From: Thermoleophilaceae bacterium
GTDB lineage: Bacteria > Actinomycetota > Thermoleophilia > Solirubrobacterales > Thermoleophilaceae
Direction of reading: 5' to 3'
Assembly (NCBI GenBank): GCA_030447905.1
Contig: JAUJNZ010000007.1
Location: 64,263 to 128,262 of the forward strand
DNA: 64,000 nucleotides
The notes below the pieces were generated by a model. It was not told where the DNA came from and did no database searches. It saw only the letters and a list, made by a program, of their open reading frames with translations. Below, piece after piece: positions 7,621-16,171 of the stretch. The stretch's first letter is position 1, and each line of letters starts with the position of its first letter. The translations under genes were made by a program, and so were the position numbers.

Positions 7621-8010
7621 ATGCGAATGAGGAGCGATCAGTGGCAGCGCATGGTCGATCACGCCGCGCGTGAGGCTCCCAACGAGTGCTGCGGGTACCT
7701 GCGCGCGCGTGACGGCCGGGTCGAGGAGGTCGCCGAGGCGAGCAACCTGCGCAACTCGCCCTACGGCTACGAGCTCGACGGCCCGACGCTGCTCAGGGTC
7801 AACGAGCTCGACGACGAAGGGTGGGAGGTCGGCATCTACCACTCGCACCCCCGCAGCCCGGCCGAGCCGTCGCAGACCGACATCAACCTCGCCACCTACC
7901 CGCACTGGACCTACCTGATCGTCTCGCTCGCCCAGCCGGACGGCGCAAGCGTGCGGGCCTGGCGGATCGCCGACGGCCGTGTCGAGGAAGAGCCGCTCCA
8001 CGTCGAGTAG
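7621..8010 (+). CDS. mec: Mec-type JAMM/MPN+ metallopeptidase (CysO-cysteine hydrolase)
   Basis: 129 residues with the complete JAMM zinc site: Glu22 in NECCG, the HSH motif (His74, His76), then Ser84 and Asp87 in AEPSQTD. Mec of mycobacteria cuts the CysO-cysteine adduct made by CysM to free cysteine and regenerate the carrier. All four components of that cycle lie within 5 kb. Leaderless start: TACGCT (7607-7612) is 8 bases before the ATG and there is no Shine-Dalgarno. Confidence 0.9.
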   Translation: MRMRSDQWQRMVDHAAREAPNECCGYLRARDGRVEEVAEASNLRNSPYGYELDGPTLLRVNELDDEGWEVGIYHSHPRSPAEPSQTDINLATYPHWTYLIVSLAQPDGASVRAWRIADGRVEEEPLHVE

Positions 8011-8563
8011 GGACGCGGGTCGGGTCGCGCCGGCGGAGCCGGCCTCTGCCCTCGTGTGCCCAGCCTGTGAGGCCTCGCACCTCGAGGAGGAACGCTTCTG
8101 CGCGCGTTGCGGGATGCCGCTCGTCGTCGCGGGTGATGCCGGCGCGGCCGAGGCCCCGCAGAGCGAGGCCCATGCTCGGGCCCGTAAGGTTCGTCCCGAG
8201 TACTCGCGCGGGGACCTCGTTCGGGTCGCCGGTGGTCGCAACCAGGCCGAAGCCGAGCTGATCCACGGCTTCCTGCTCGAGGAGGGCATCCCGAGCCTCG
8301 TGCGCCGGTCGGCGGCCTTCGACGTGCCGGACTTCCTCGCCGCCGGACAGCGCGACATCCTGGTGCCCGAATCCGGCTCCGGGGCGGCACGCGAGCTGTT
8401 GGTCGAGGCCGAGCTCGCGTCCGCGGCCGGGGAGGCCGGGGCGGGGCGGGCGAGGCCCACCGAGCTGCGGGCGCCTCACGTCGTTCGCCTGACCGCGGCG
8501 ATTCTCGGAGGCGGGCTCACCGCCACGCTGGTCGCCTGGGGGCTGAGTCAGATCGCGCACTGA
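7979..8563 (+). CDS. Zinc-ribbon protein with DUF2007-like domain and C-terminal membrane helix
   Basis: About 194 residues. A zinc ribbon near the N-terminus uses CPAC and CARC. The middle (QAEAELIHGFLLEEGIPSLVRR...ILVPESGSGAARELL) resembles DUF2007-type putative signal-transducing domains. A hydrophobic helix near the C-terminus (TAAILGGGLTATLVAWGL) would anchor it. The GTG at 7979 overlaps mec by 32 bases; an internal GTG at 8054 would remove the overlap while keeping the ribbon. Function unknown. Confidence 0.6.
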   Translation: MSRKSRSTSSRDAGRVAPAEPASALVCPACEASHLEEERFCARCGMPLVVAGDAGAAEAPQSEAHARARKVRPEYSRGDLVRVAGGRNQAEAELIHGFLLEEGIPSLVRRSAAFDVPDFLAAGQRDILVPESGSGAARELLVEAELASAAGEAGAGRARPTELRAPHVVRLTAAILGGGLTATLVAWGLSQIAH

Positions 8564-8614
8564 GGTTGGGCGTTTGCGCGGGGAGCCTGCTCCAAGCGGA
8601 TAGGCTCGATCTCA

Positions 8615-9778
8615 GTGACTTCCGCGTCCGGTGCCCTCGGCGACTCCGACCTCACCGAGGAGCAGCAGGACTTCGCCCGCGCGCTGCGCGACTACTGCGA
8701 GCGCGAGTGTGGACCCGAGCGGCTCAAAGAGCTCACCAGCGGCTTCGACGATCTCCACAACGACGACGTCGCCCGCCAGATGGCCGAGCTCGGCTGGTAC
8801 GGCGTCGCGATCGAGGAGGCTTACGGGGGCTCGGGGGGCGGCCTGCTCGAGGCCTGCGTGTTTCTCGAGGAGACGGCTCGCGGCGAGGCGCCGATCGGCG
8901 CCTACCCGGTCACGCTGATCGTCGCGGGAGCGCTCGCACGCTTCGGCACGGAGGCGCAGAAGCGGAGGCTGCTCGGGCACGTGGCCGGGGGCGGGGCCCT
9001 GGCGATCGCGATGTCGGAGCCCGAGGCCGGGTCCGATGTGGGCGCCCTCTCGACCCGTGCCGAGCGGTCGAACGGCGAGTGGGTTCTGAACGGCGCCAAG
9101 ATGTGGTGCTCCTACGCTCACAAGGCGAGCGAGATCCTGATCGTCTGTCGCAGCGAGCGCGGTGAGTCGAAGCACGAGGGCCTGTCGATGGTTCTCGTGC
9201 CCCGCGAGAGCGACGGCCTCACGGTCACGCCGATCGAGACGCTCGGCGGCAAGGAGACCAACGAGCTTCACCTCGAGGACTGCCACGCCCCCGAGGATGC
9301 GCTGCTCGGCGAGCCGGGCGCGGGCTGGACGCAGCTCATGGCCGGTCTCAACTACGAGCGCGTGATCCTCGCCGCCTCCGCGCTCGGCCTCGCCCAGCGC
9401 GCCTTCGACGAGGCGCTCGCCTACGCCAAGGAACGCAAGCAGTTCGGGCGCCCGATCGGCTCCTTCCAGGCGACCCAGCACAAGCTCGCCGACCTCGCCA
9501 CCGAGCTGGTGCAGGCTCGGATGCTCGTGCGCTCGGTTGCGCGCACGATCGACTCAGCCCCCGAGCGCATGCTGCCCCGGGAGGCCTCGATGGCGAAGCT
9601 CGCCTGCACCGAGCTCGCCAAGCGCTGCGCGATCGAGGGCGTGCAGATCATGGGTGGCTACGGCTACGCGACCGAGTATCCGATGGAGCGCTACCTGCGG
9701 GCGGCGGTGGTGACGACGATCTTCGGCGGCACGTCGGAGATCCAGAAGAACATCATCGCCAAGACGCTGGGGCTGTAG
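8615..9778 (+). CDS. Acyl-CoA dehydrogenase
   Basis: 387 residues covering the whole fold: the N-terminal helical domain, the FAD-binding beta domain with AMSEPEAGSDVG, and the C-terminal helices ending IFGGTSEIQKNIIAKTLGL. The short-chain type carries Glu just before GT near the C-terminus, which here is Gly. The likely catalytic base is instead the Glu of LNYERVILAA, the position used in isovaleryl- and long-chain enzymes. It oxidises an acyl-CoA to the enoyl-CoA; chain length cannot be told. The GTG start has TAGGCT (8601-8606) 8 bases ahead. Confidence 0.92.
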   Translation: MTSASGALGDSDLTEEQQDFARALRDYCERECGPERLKELTSGFDDLHNDDVARQMAELGWYGVAIEEAYGGSGGGLLEACVFLEETARGEAPIGAYPVTLIVAGALARFGTEAQKRRLLGHVAGGGALAIAMSEPEAGSDVGALSTRAERSNGEWVLNGAKMWCSYAHKASEILIVCRSERGESKHEGLSMVLVPRESDGLTVTPIETLGGKETNELHLEDCHAPEDALLGEPGAGWTQLMAGLNYERVILAASALGLAQRAFDEALAYAKERKQFGRPIGSFQATQHKLADLATELVQARMLVRSVARTIDSAPERMLPREASMAKLACTELAKRCAIEGVQIMGGYGYATEYPMERYLRAAVVTTIFGGTSEIQKNIIAKTLGL

Positions 9779-9909
9779 GCGGGCGACGGGGCGGTCCGGC
9801 TACCCGGTCCGCAGGCCGTTCCAGGCTCCGGCGCGCCCCCCGAGGCAACGAGGCATGGAATCGACCGGCGAGGGGCCCGAAACGGCACCGAGCGGTAACG
9901 TCCGCAACG

Positions 9910-10752
9910 GTGCGCGTCGCCCTCGTCGCCAACCCGGAGTCAGGTCTCGCCACCAACCGCGCGGAGCTCGAGCAGGAGCTTCGGCGCGCCGGAGCGCAGG
10001 TCACCTGCTTCGACCTCGAGCAGCTCCAGCAGGCCGCGGCCCGCGGGGTCGACCGGCTCGTGGTCGCCGGTGGCGACGGCATGCTGGGTCCGGCCATCGA
10101 GGCCGCGCGGTCGGCCGACATCCCGCTCGCCCTGCTGCCGACGGGCACCGCCAACGACTTCGCCCGCGGGATGGGGCTCCCGCTCGAGCAGCTCGCCGCC
10201 TCGAGGCTGGCCGTGCAGGGCGAGCGCATCAAGGTCCTCGACCTCGCGCGGATGGACGGCCGGCCGTTCCTCAACACCGCCTCGGTCGGGCTGTCGGTAC
10301 AGGCGGCCGGGCGCGCCGTGCCGCTGAAGAAGCTGATCGGTCGCTTCGCCTACATGCTTGGTGCCCTGCGGGCCGGGTTCACGGCGTCGCCCGTGCCCTG
10401 CCGCGTTCTCTGCGACGGGGAGGAGCTCTTCGCCGGCAAGGCCTGGCAGGTCATCGTCGCCAACTCCGGACGCTTCGGCGCGGGCTCGAGCGTCGAGGAG
10501 GCCGACCCCGCGGACGGGCTGCTCGATGCCACGGTGATCCCGGCGGGCTCGCGCGTCCGGCTGCCTTCGTACGCCTACGCCATGCGGCGCGGGAGGATCG
10601 CCTCGTCCGGCGGCGCCCGCCACGGAAGGGGCCTTCGCGTCCGGCTCGAGGTGCCGAGCGGCGAGCCCTACAACGTGGACGGGGAGGTCGTCCGTCACGG
10701 CTCGGCCGACTTCCGCGTGGAGCGAGCCGCCGCCCGCATGGTCGTGGGCTGA
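9910..10752 (+). CDS. Diacylglycerol kinase-type lipid kinase (DagK/YegS family)
   Basis: 280 residues. ATP-site motifs of the DAGK catalytic family are present: NPESG near the start, VVAGGDGM (normally GGDGT; the last residue here is Met), and LLPTGTANDFARGMG. A beta-rich C-terminal domain follows (PYNVDGEVV). These enzymes phosphorylate diacylglycerol or related lipids at the inner membrane face. TAACGT (9896-9901) lies 8 bases before the GTG start, with no ribosome binding site. Confidence 0.85.
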   Translation: MRVALVANPESGLATNRAELEQELRRAGAQVTCFDLEQLQQAAARGVDRLVVAGGDGMLGPAIEAARSADIPLALLPTGTANDFARGMGLPLEQLAASRLAVQGERIKVLDLARMDGRPFLNTASVGLSVQAAGRAVPLKKLIGRFAYMLGALRAGFTASPVPCRVLCDGEELFAGKAWQVIVANSGRFGAGSSVEEADPADGLLDATVIPAGSRVRLPSYAYAMRRGRIASSGGARHGRGLRVRLEVPSGEPYNVDGEVVRHGSADFRVERAAARMVVG

Positions 10753-10807
10753 GACGCGGCGGCCCGAGCCTCGCCCGCGCGCTGTGCCTCTGACAGCATG
10801 CACCCGC

Positions 10808-11731
10808 ATGGGGAGTGACAAGATCGGCGCCAACGGAATCGAGCTCGTCTACGAGGCCTTCGGTGACGAGGCGGATCCGCCGTTGCTCCTGGTCATGGGC
10901 CTCGGCGTCGGGTGGGACGACCGCTTCTGCCGCGCGCTCGCCGAGCGCGGGCTGTGGGTCATTCGCTTCGACAACAGGGACGTCGGCGAGTCGACACATC
11001 TTCGCGCCGCGGCGCGCCCCGACCTCGGGGCGGCCCTCATCGGCGACACCTCCTCGGCTGCGTACCGGCTCGAGGACATGGCCGACGACGCGGCCCGCCT
11101 CCTCGACGCGCTCGGAACCGAGTCTGCGCACGTCGTCGGCGCCTCGATGGGCGGCATGATCGCTCAGGTCCTCGCCATTCGCCATCCCGAGCGCGTACGG
11201 AGCCTGACGTCGATCATGTCGACGGTCGGGCCTACGGTCGGACCTCCGCGCCCGGAGGCGGTCGAGGTCCTGCTCGCCCCGCCGGCGCGTACCCGCGGCG
11301 AGTACGAGCAGCGGATCGTCGACAACTGGCGCATCATCGGCTCGCCCGGCTTCTCGTTCGACGAGGACCGTCTCCGCCAGCTCGCGCGGCGCTCGTGGGA
11401 CGCCGGCTACGACGGCGACGGCGTCGCGCGCCAGCTGCTGGCCATCCTCGCCTCGGGCGACCGCAGCGAGGCGCTGGGCGCGGTGGAGGTCCCGACCGTG
11501 GTCATCCACGGCGACTCCGACCCCCTCATCCAGCCCGAAGGTGCAAGGGCCACCGCGCAGGCCATCGCGGGCGCCGAGTTCGCCATGGTCGAGGGCATGG
11601 GCCATGACCTCCCGGTCGAGCTGTACGAGCGCTTCTCCGACCGACTCGCCGGGCTCGTGCAGCGCGCCGAGGCGGGGCGCTCCGACGGCGAGCTGAGCGG
11701 CACGACCGGTAGGAGCGGCGGTCGGGGGTAG
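10808..11731 (+). CDS. Alpha/beta hydrolase
   Basis: 307 residues with the full catalytic set: the nucleophile elbow GASMGGM (Ser), the acid in VVIHGDSDPL (Asp) and the base in GMGHDLP (His). The N-terminal LLLVMGLGVGWD oxyanion region and the overall length match the group that includes aclacinomycin methylesterase RdmC. The substrate cannot be predicted. I chose the ATG at 10808 over the longer frame from 10784, whose extra eight residues add nothing. Confidence 0.85.
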   Translation: MGSDKIGANGIELVYEAFGDEADPPLLLVMGLGVGWDDRFCRALAERGLWVIRFDNRDVGESTHLRAAARPDLGAALIGDTSSAAYRLEDMADDAARLLDALGTESAHVVGASMGGMIAQVLAIRHPERVRSLTSIMSTVGPTVGPPRPEAVEVLLAPPARTRGEYEQRIVDNWRIIGSPGFSFDEDRLRQLARRSWDAGYDGDGVARQLLAILASGDRSEALGAVEVPTVVIHGDSDPLIQPEGARATAQAIAGAEFAMVEGMGHDLPVELYERFSDRLAGLVQRAEAGRSDGELSGTTGRSGGRG

Positions 11732-11757
11732 CAGCCGGGCAGCGACCGGCGGCGGCC

Positions 11758-12387
11758 CTAGACCAGCACGGGGACGGCGTCGGAGGCGATCGCCTCGATC
11801 TGTGCCGCCGCGCGCTCGAACTCCTCGTCGGCGAGCACCGGCGTGCCCTCGAAGGGAAGCTCGCGGTGAAGTTCTAGCCAGGAGCGACAGCCGCCGTACT
11901 CGGGGCGGACCTTCACCGTCACCGGACGTGGGATCCGGTAGGTGCGCAGCAGCATCACGTGGAGTGGATGGCGCGGCTTCCAGCGCAGGCGCTTCTCGAC
12001 GTAGTCGCTCGTCCAGACGTGGTAGGGCGCGAGCGCGTCGACGCAGCGCGGGTCGGTGATCAGGTAGCTCGCGGCTACCTCGGCAAAGGCCCGGATACGC
12101 ACCCGCGCGGGCTGGTCGATCTCACCGTCCTGGGTGAGGGCTCCCGGCGGGACGTCGCCATCGGGCCAGACGCCCTCCTCGAGCGCTCGCTCGAGCTCCG
12201 GCCGGTGCGACTCACGCACGAGCTCGCCCCGCTGGTGGTCGAAGGTCGGATAGAGAAAGAAGCGGTCGTGCTCGATCTCGAAGTGCTTGCCCTCCTCGCG
12301 GATCCCGCCCTTGCGCAGGGTGACGAGCTGCTCGCCCTCGGCTAGGGCGCGCACGGTCACGGCCCACTCTTTGAAAGCAATCGGCAT
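11758..12387 (-). CDS. DUF1802 family protein
   Basis: 209 residues beginning MPIAFKEWAVTVRALAEGEQ and continuing LRKGGIREEGKHFEIEHDRFFLYPTFDHQ, written here as separate conserved patches of the DUF1802 family. The family is widespread but uncharacterised, and nothing nearby suggests a role. It converges with the alpha/beta hydrolase across a 26-base gap. Upstream (12388-12475) I see no obvious promoter. Confidence 0.8.
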   Translation of the reverse strand: MPIAFKEWAVTVRALAEGEQLVTLRKGGIREEGKHFEIEHDRFFLYPTFDHQRGELVRESHRPELERALEEGVWPDGDVPPGALTQDGEIDQPARVRIRAFAEVAASYLITDPRCVDALAPYHVWTSDYVEKRLRWKPRHPLHVMLLRTYRIPRPVTVKVRPEYGGCRSWLELHRELPFEGTPVLADEEFERAAAQIEAIASDAVPVLV

Positions 12388-12475
12388 GGCGTGGATGGAG
12401 GAAGGTGATCCGGTCGTCGCACAGGACGGTTCCTGCGGCCCGGGAGGCGGATGTTACGGGCAAGTCGTGCTCAGG

Positions 12476-13993
12476 TCAAGGCCGAGATACCTCCGGCTCG
12501 CCATGCCCGCCGCCCCCCGGCGTCTCGATTCGCAGCCGGTCGCCTGGCCGCAGGGTTCCGCTCGTCTTGGGGCCGATCGGCTCGCCGTTGAGGAGGTTGC
12601 GGCCCGGGGCGCCGGGAGATCCGCCGGCGGCTCCCGGAGGCCCGTGACGCCGGCGGTCGGTCAGCAACGAGTACTCCATCTCGGCGAGGGCCTCGAGCTC
12701 GCGGACGACGCCGTCGCCGCCCCGGCGGGCTCCGGCGCCGCCCGACCCGGCCCGCCGGGCGTACGTGAGCGCCCGCACCGGGAACTCGAGCTCGAGCGCC
12801 TCGATCGGCGTGTTGAGGGTGTTCGACATCGCCACGTGCACGGCGCTCGGGCCGTCGGCGTCCGGGCACGCGCCCTGGCCCCCGCCGAGGGTCTCGTAGT
12901 AGGTGAAGTCGGCGTTGCCGAGGGTCAGGTTGTTCATCGTCCCCTGGCCCAGGGCGCGGCCAAAGGCCGCGAGCACGAGGTCGGCGACGCGCGAGGAGGT
13001 CTCGACGTTGCCGGCGACCACGGCGGCGCCCGGGCGCGCGTTCACGAGCGTGCCCTCGGGGGCTGTGACCTCGAGTGGGCGGTAGGCCCCGGCGCAGGGA
13101 GGCACGTCGGGATCGGCGAGGACCCGCAGCGCGAAGATGCAGGCCGACGTCGTGACGGCGAGCGGGGAGTTGAGGTTTCCGTCGTGCTGGGGGGCCGAGC
13201 CCGAGAAGTCGAGCGTCAGCGAGTCCGCCGCGACCGTGGCGCGCAGCCGCACCTCGAGGTCGCCGTCGGGGGCCTCGAGCACGTCGGACGCGGTGCGCTC
13301 GCCATCGGAAAGCTCGGCGAGCCGGGCACGCGTCCGCCGCTCGGCGTAGTCGTTGGTCTCCCGCATCCCGTCGCGCAGGGCCCCGAGCCCGATGCGCTCG
13401 ACGAGCTCGACGACGCGCGCTGCGCCCGCGCGATTGGCGGCGAGCTGGGCGCGGAGATCGGCGCGGCGCTGCGCTGGGGCGCGCGTCGAGGCGACGAGCC
13501 GCTCGAGCAGGTCCTCGTCGAGCTCCCCCGCGCGCACAAGCCGGCGCGGCTCGATCACCACGCCTTCGTCTTCGAGCGAGCGCGAGTCGGCGGGCATCGA
13601 ACCCGGAACCGACCCGCCCACGTCCGCGTGGTGGGCGCGGCTCGCGGCGAAGGCGGCGAGCTCGCCGGCGCAGAAGACCGGAGAGATCACGGTGATGTCG
13701 GGCAGGTGGGTGCCACCGCGGAACGGGTCGTTGAGGATCCACACGTCGCCGGAACCGTGGTCCTCACCGAGGACGGCGGCGACCGCGGCCGGCATCGCCC
13801 CGAGGTGGACCGGGATGTGCTCGGCCTGCATGGCCATCTCGCCGTCGCCGTCGAAGAGGGCGGTCGAGGCGTCGCGACGCTCCTTGATGTTCGCCGAGTG
13901 CGCCGAGCGCACGAGCACGGCGCCCATCTCGTCGCAGGCGGCGCGGAGGGCGCCCAGCATGACCTGGAGGTCGACGGGATCGACCCCGCTCAC
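12476..13993 (-). CDS. hyuB: Hydantoinase B / 5-oxoprolinase beta-type subunit
   Basis: 505 residues. It begins VDPVDLQVMLGALRAACDEMG and carries the family patches SANIKERRD, DVWILNDPFRGGTHLPD and the terminal glycine-rich ETPGGGGHGEPE. HyuB is the partner of HyuA in ATP-dependent opening of hydantoin, oxoproline or related rings (including acetone carboxylase relatives). Its GTG start overlaps the hyuA stop by 4 bases, so translation is coupled. Substrate unknown. Confidence 0.9.
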   Translation of the reverse strand: MSGVDPVDLQVMLGALRAACDEMGAVLVRSAHSANIKERRDASTALFDGDGEMAMQAEHIPVHLGAMPAAVAAVLGEDHGSGDVWILNDPFRGGTHLPDITVISPVFCAGELAAFAASRAHHADVGGSVPGSMPADSRSLEDEGVVIEPRRLVRAGELDEDLLERLVASTRAPAQRRADLRAQLAANRAGAARVVELVERIGLGALRDGMRETNDYAERRTRARLAELSDGERTASDVLEAPDGDLEVRLRATVAADSLTLDFSGSAPQHDGNLNSPLAVTTSACIFALRVLADPDVPPCAGAYRPLEVTAPEGTLVNARPGAAVVAGNVETSSRVADLVLAAFGRALGQGTMNNLTLGNADFTYYETLGGGQGACPDADGPSAVHVAMSNTLNTPIEALELEFPVRALTYARRAGSGGAGARRGGDGVVRELEALAEMEYSLLTDRRRHGPPGAAGGSPGAPGRNLLNGEPIGPKTSGTLRPGDRLRIETPGGGGHGEPEVSRP

Positions 13994-15996
13994 CCGGTCT
14001 CCTCCGAGCGCTCCAAGACGATGGTGCCGTCGTCACGGGCGCCGCCGGACCATCCCGGCGGCACGGCCAGCGTGGCCTCCGGCAGCTCGACGACCGCCGG
14101 TCCCTCGACCCGGTCGACGCGACCGCGGTGCACCGCGGCCTCGAGGCTCTCCCCGCCGAGGTGAGCGCGCCGCGACCCCACCGGCTCGGGTTCGCCGACC
14201 GCGGCCGCGCGGGGCTCGGTGCCCGGGAACGCGACCGCGACCCGCACGGTCACGAGCTCGAGCCCGGCGTCGTGATCGGCGTACCCGTAGCGCCCCTCGT
14301 GGGCGGCGTCGAAGGCGGCGCGCAACTCGCTCGGCTCGGGTTCCCGGGCGCCGGGCACGCTGAGCTCGAAGGCCTGCCCGCGGTAGCGCAGGTCGTAGGC
14401 CGGGCGGATCTCCGGTGAGCCTTCGCCGTTCTCGAGCTCGTGGTGCCCGCGCTCGGCGAGGCGAGCGACCACCTCGGAGACCGCTTCCCGCGTGAGCTCG
14501 TCGCCGGCGAGCAGCACGCTCTCAACCAGCTCCCGCCGGCGCTCGGAGACGATCAACCCGAGCGCCGAGAGCACTCCCGAGGCGCGCGGAACCACGACCT
14601 GCCGCATGCCGAGCTCATCGGCGATGGCGGTGGCGTGCAGGGGCCCGGCTCCGCCGAAGGCGACGAGCGCGAGCTCGCGGGGGTCGGTGCCGCGCTCGAC
14701 GGTCATCACCCTCACCGCACCCGCCATCTCCGCGCTGGCGACGCGCAGCATTCCCGCGGCGAGCTCCTCGATGGAGTCGAGCCCCAGCTCGGCGCGCAGC
14801 CGCCCGAGGACGCGCTCGGCGGCCTCGGTGTCGAGCTCGATGCCGCCGGCGAGCGGCGAGCCCGAGTCGAGCAACCCGAGCACGAGGTTGGCGTCGGTCA
14901 CCGTCGGCTCCTCGCCGCCACGCCCGTAGCAAGCCGGGCCGGGATCGGCGCCCGCCGAGCTCGGCCCCACGCGCAGCGCCCCTCCGGCGTCGCGCCAGGC
15001 GATTGAGCCGCCACCTGCCCCCACGGTGTGTACGTCGACCATCGGCAGGGCGAGCGCTCGCCCGCCGACCTCGCGCAGTCCTGCGGTGGCGACCGCGCCG
15101 CCGAGCGTGACCGACACGTCGCACGAGGTTCCGCCCATGTCGAGGCAGACCGCATCGGGGGCGCCGGCCTGCCCCGCTCGGTAGGCGGCCCCCACGGCGC
15201 CGCCCGCGGGGCCCGAGAGCACCGTCCATGAGCCGTGGCGAGCGGCGGTGCCCGCGTCGACCACCCCGCCCCCCGACAGCATCACCTCCGGAGCCGGAAG
15301 TCCCGCCTCGCGCGCGCGGTCGAGGAGCCGGCCGAGGTAGCGCCGCGTCGGCGGGGAGAGGGCGGCGTCGACGACCGTGGTGGCGCAGCGCTCGTACTCG
15401 CGGAACACCCCGACGGTCTCGTGCGAGCTCGAGACGTGCACCTGTTCGGCGACCTCGGTCACAAGCTCCGCGCAGCGCTGCTCGTGCCCGGGATGGCGAA
15501 AGCCCCACAGCAGGCAGATGGCTGCGGCCTCGAGCGGGCCGTCGAAGTGCTCTTGCGCGAGCTCGCCCAGACGCGCACGCAAAGGCTCCTCGTCGAGCTC
15601 GCGCAGCACCCCGACGGGGCCCGTCCGTTCCGCCACCGCTACCCGCAGATCCGCCGGCACGAGCGGCGGGGGGTGCCCGGCGCACAGGCGGTAGAGCTCG
15701 GCGCGAGCCTGGCGCCCGAGCTCCTCGAGGTCGGTGAAGCCCTCCGTGGCCAGCAGGGCGGTGCGCGCGACCTTCCGCTCGAGCAGGGCGTTCGTACCGA
15801 CGGTCATGCCGTGCACGAAGCGCTGGACCTCGTTTGCCTGCGCTTCGGCGCGCTCGAGCACGGCCTGGACCGCGTCGATCGCTCCTGTCGACTGGTCGTC
15901 TGAGGTGGTCGGCGCCTTGGCGGTGATGAGCTCGCCCGCGCCGGTCAGAAGCGCCGCGTCGGTGAACGTACCGCCGACGTCGACGCCCAGGAGCAT
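13990..15996 (-). CDS. hyuA: Hydantoinase A / 5-oxoprolinase alpha-type subunit
   Basis: 668 residues starting MLLGVDVGGTFTDAALL, the ATP-binding signature of the actin-like ASKHA fold. Later patches include HGMTVGTNALLERK, DMGGTSCDVS and GPLHA near the second ATP loop. Together with hyuB it forms a two-subunit ATP-dependent amidohydrolase. TAGGTT (16008-16003) lies 6 bases before the ATG, fitting a leaderless start. Divergent from the sigma-factor gene; no transporter or regulator nearby hints at the substrate. Confidence 0.9.
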   Translation of the reverse strand: MLLGVDVGGTFTDAALLTGAGELITAKAPTTSDDQSTGAIDAVQAVLERAEAQANEVQRFVHGMTVGTNALLERKVARTALLATEGFTDLEELGRQARAELYRLCAGHPPPLVPADLRVAVAERTGPVGVLRELDEEPLRARLGELAQEHFDGPLEAAAICLLWGFRHPGHEQRCAELVTEVAEQVHVSSSHETVGVFREYERCATTVVDAALSPPTRRYLGRLLDRAREAGLPAPEVMLSGGGVVDAGTAARHGSWTVLSGPAGGAVGAAYRAGQAGAPDAVCLDMGGTSCDVSVTLGGAVATAGLREVGGRALALPMVDVHTVGAGGGSIAWRDAGGALRVGPSSAGADPGPACYGRGGEEPTVTDANLVLGLLDSGSPLAGGIELDTEAAERVLGRLRAELGLDSIEELAAGMLRVASAEMAGAVRVMTVERGTDPRELALVAFGGAGPLHATAIADELGMRQVVVPRASGVLSALGLIVSERRRELVESVLLAGDELTREAVSEVVARLAERGHHELENGEGSPEIRPAYDLRYRGQAFELSVPGAREPEPSELRAAFDAAHEGRYGYADHDAGLELVTVRVAVAFPGTEPRAAAVGEPEPVGSRRAHLGGESLEAAVHRGRVDRVEGPAVVELPEATLAVPPGWSGGARDDGTIVLERSEETG

Positions 15997-16171
15997 GGTG
16001 GGAACCTATCCCCTGGGCGGCTCGACGCGACGGGCGATCAAGTTTGGCCCTGGTTGGGAACAAGGGAGGCGACCGGGCGGCGGAACGGACGAGACGGGGG
16101 CCTCAGAGGTGACGAGCGGTGCAGGGCAGGGAAGTTTGGGCCCCCAGGCCGTCTTGCCGCGGCGCGTGGGC

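Noticed and set aside
12287-14164. A long plus-strand frame opposite hyuB
   Set aside because: Antisense shadow; hyuB and hyuA motifs on the minus strand are complete and no domain appears in the plus-strand frame.
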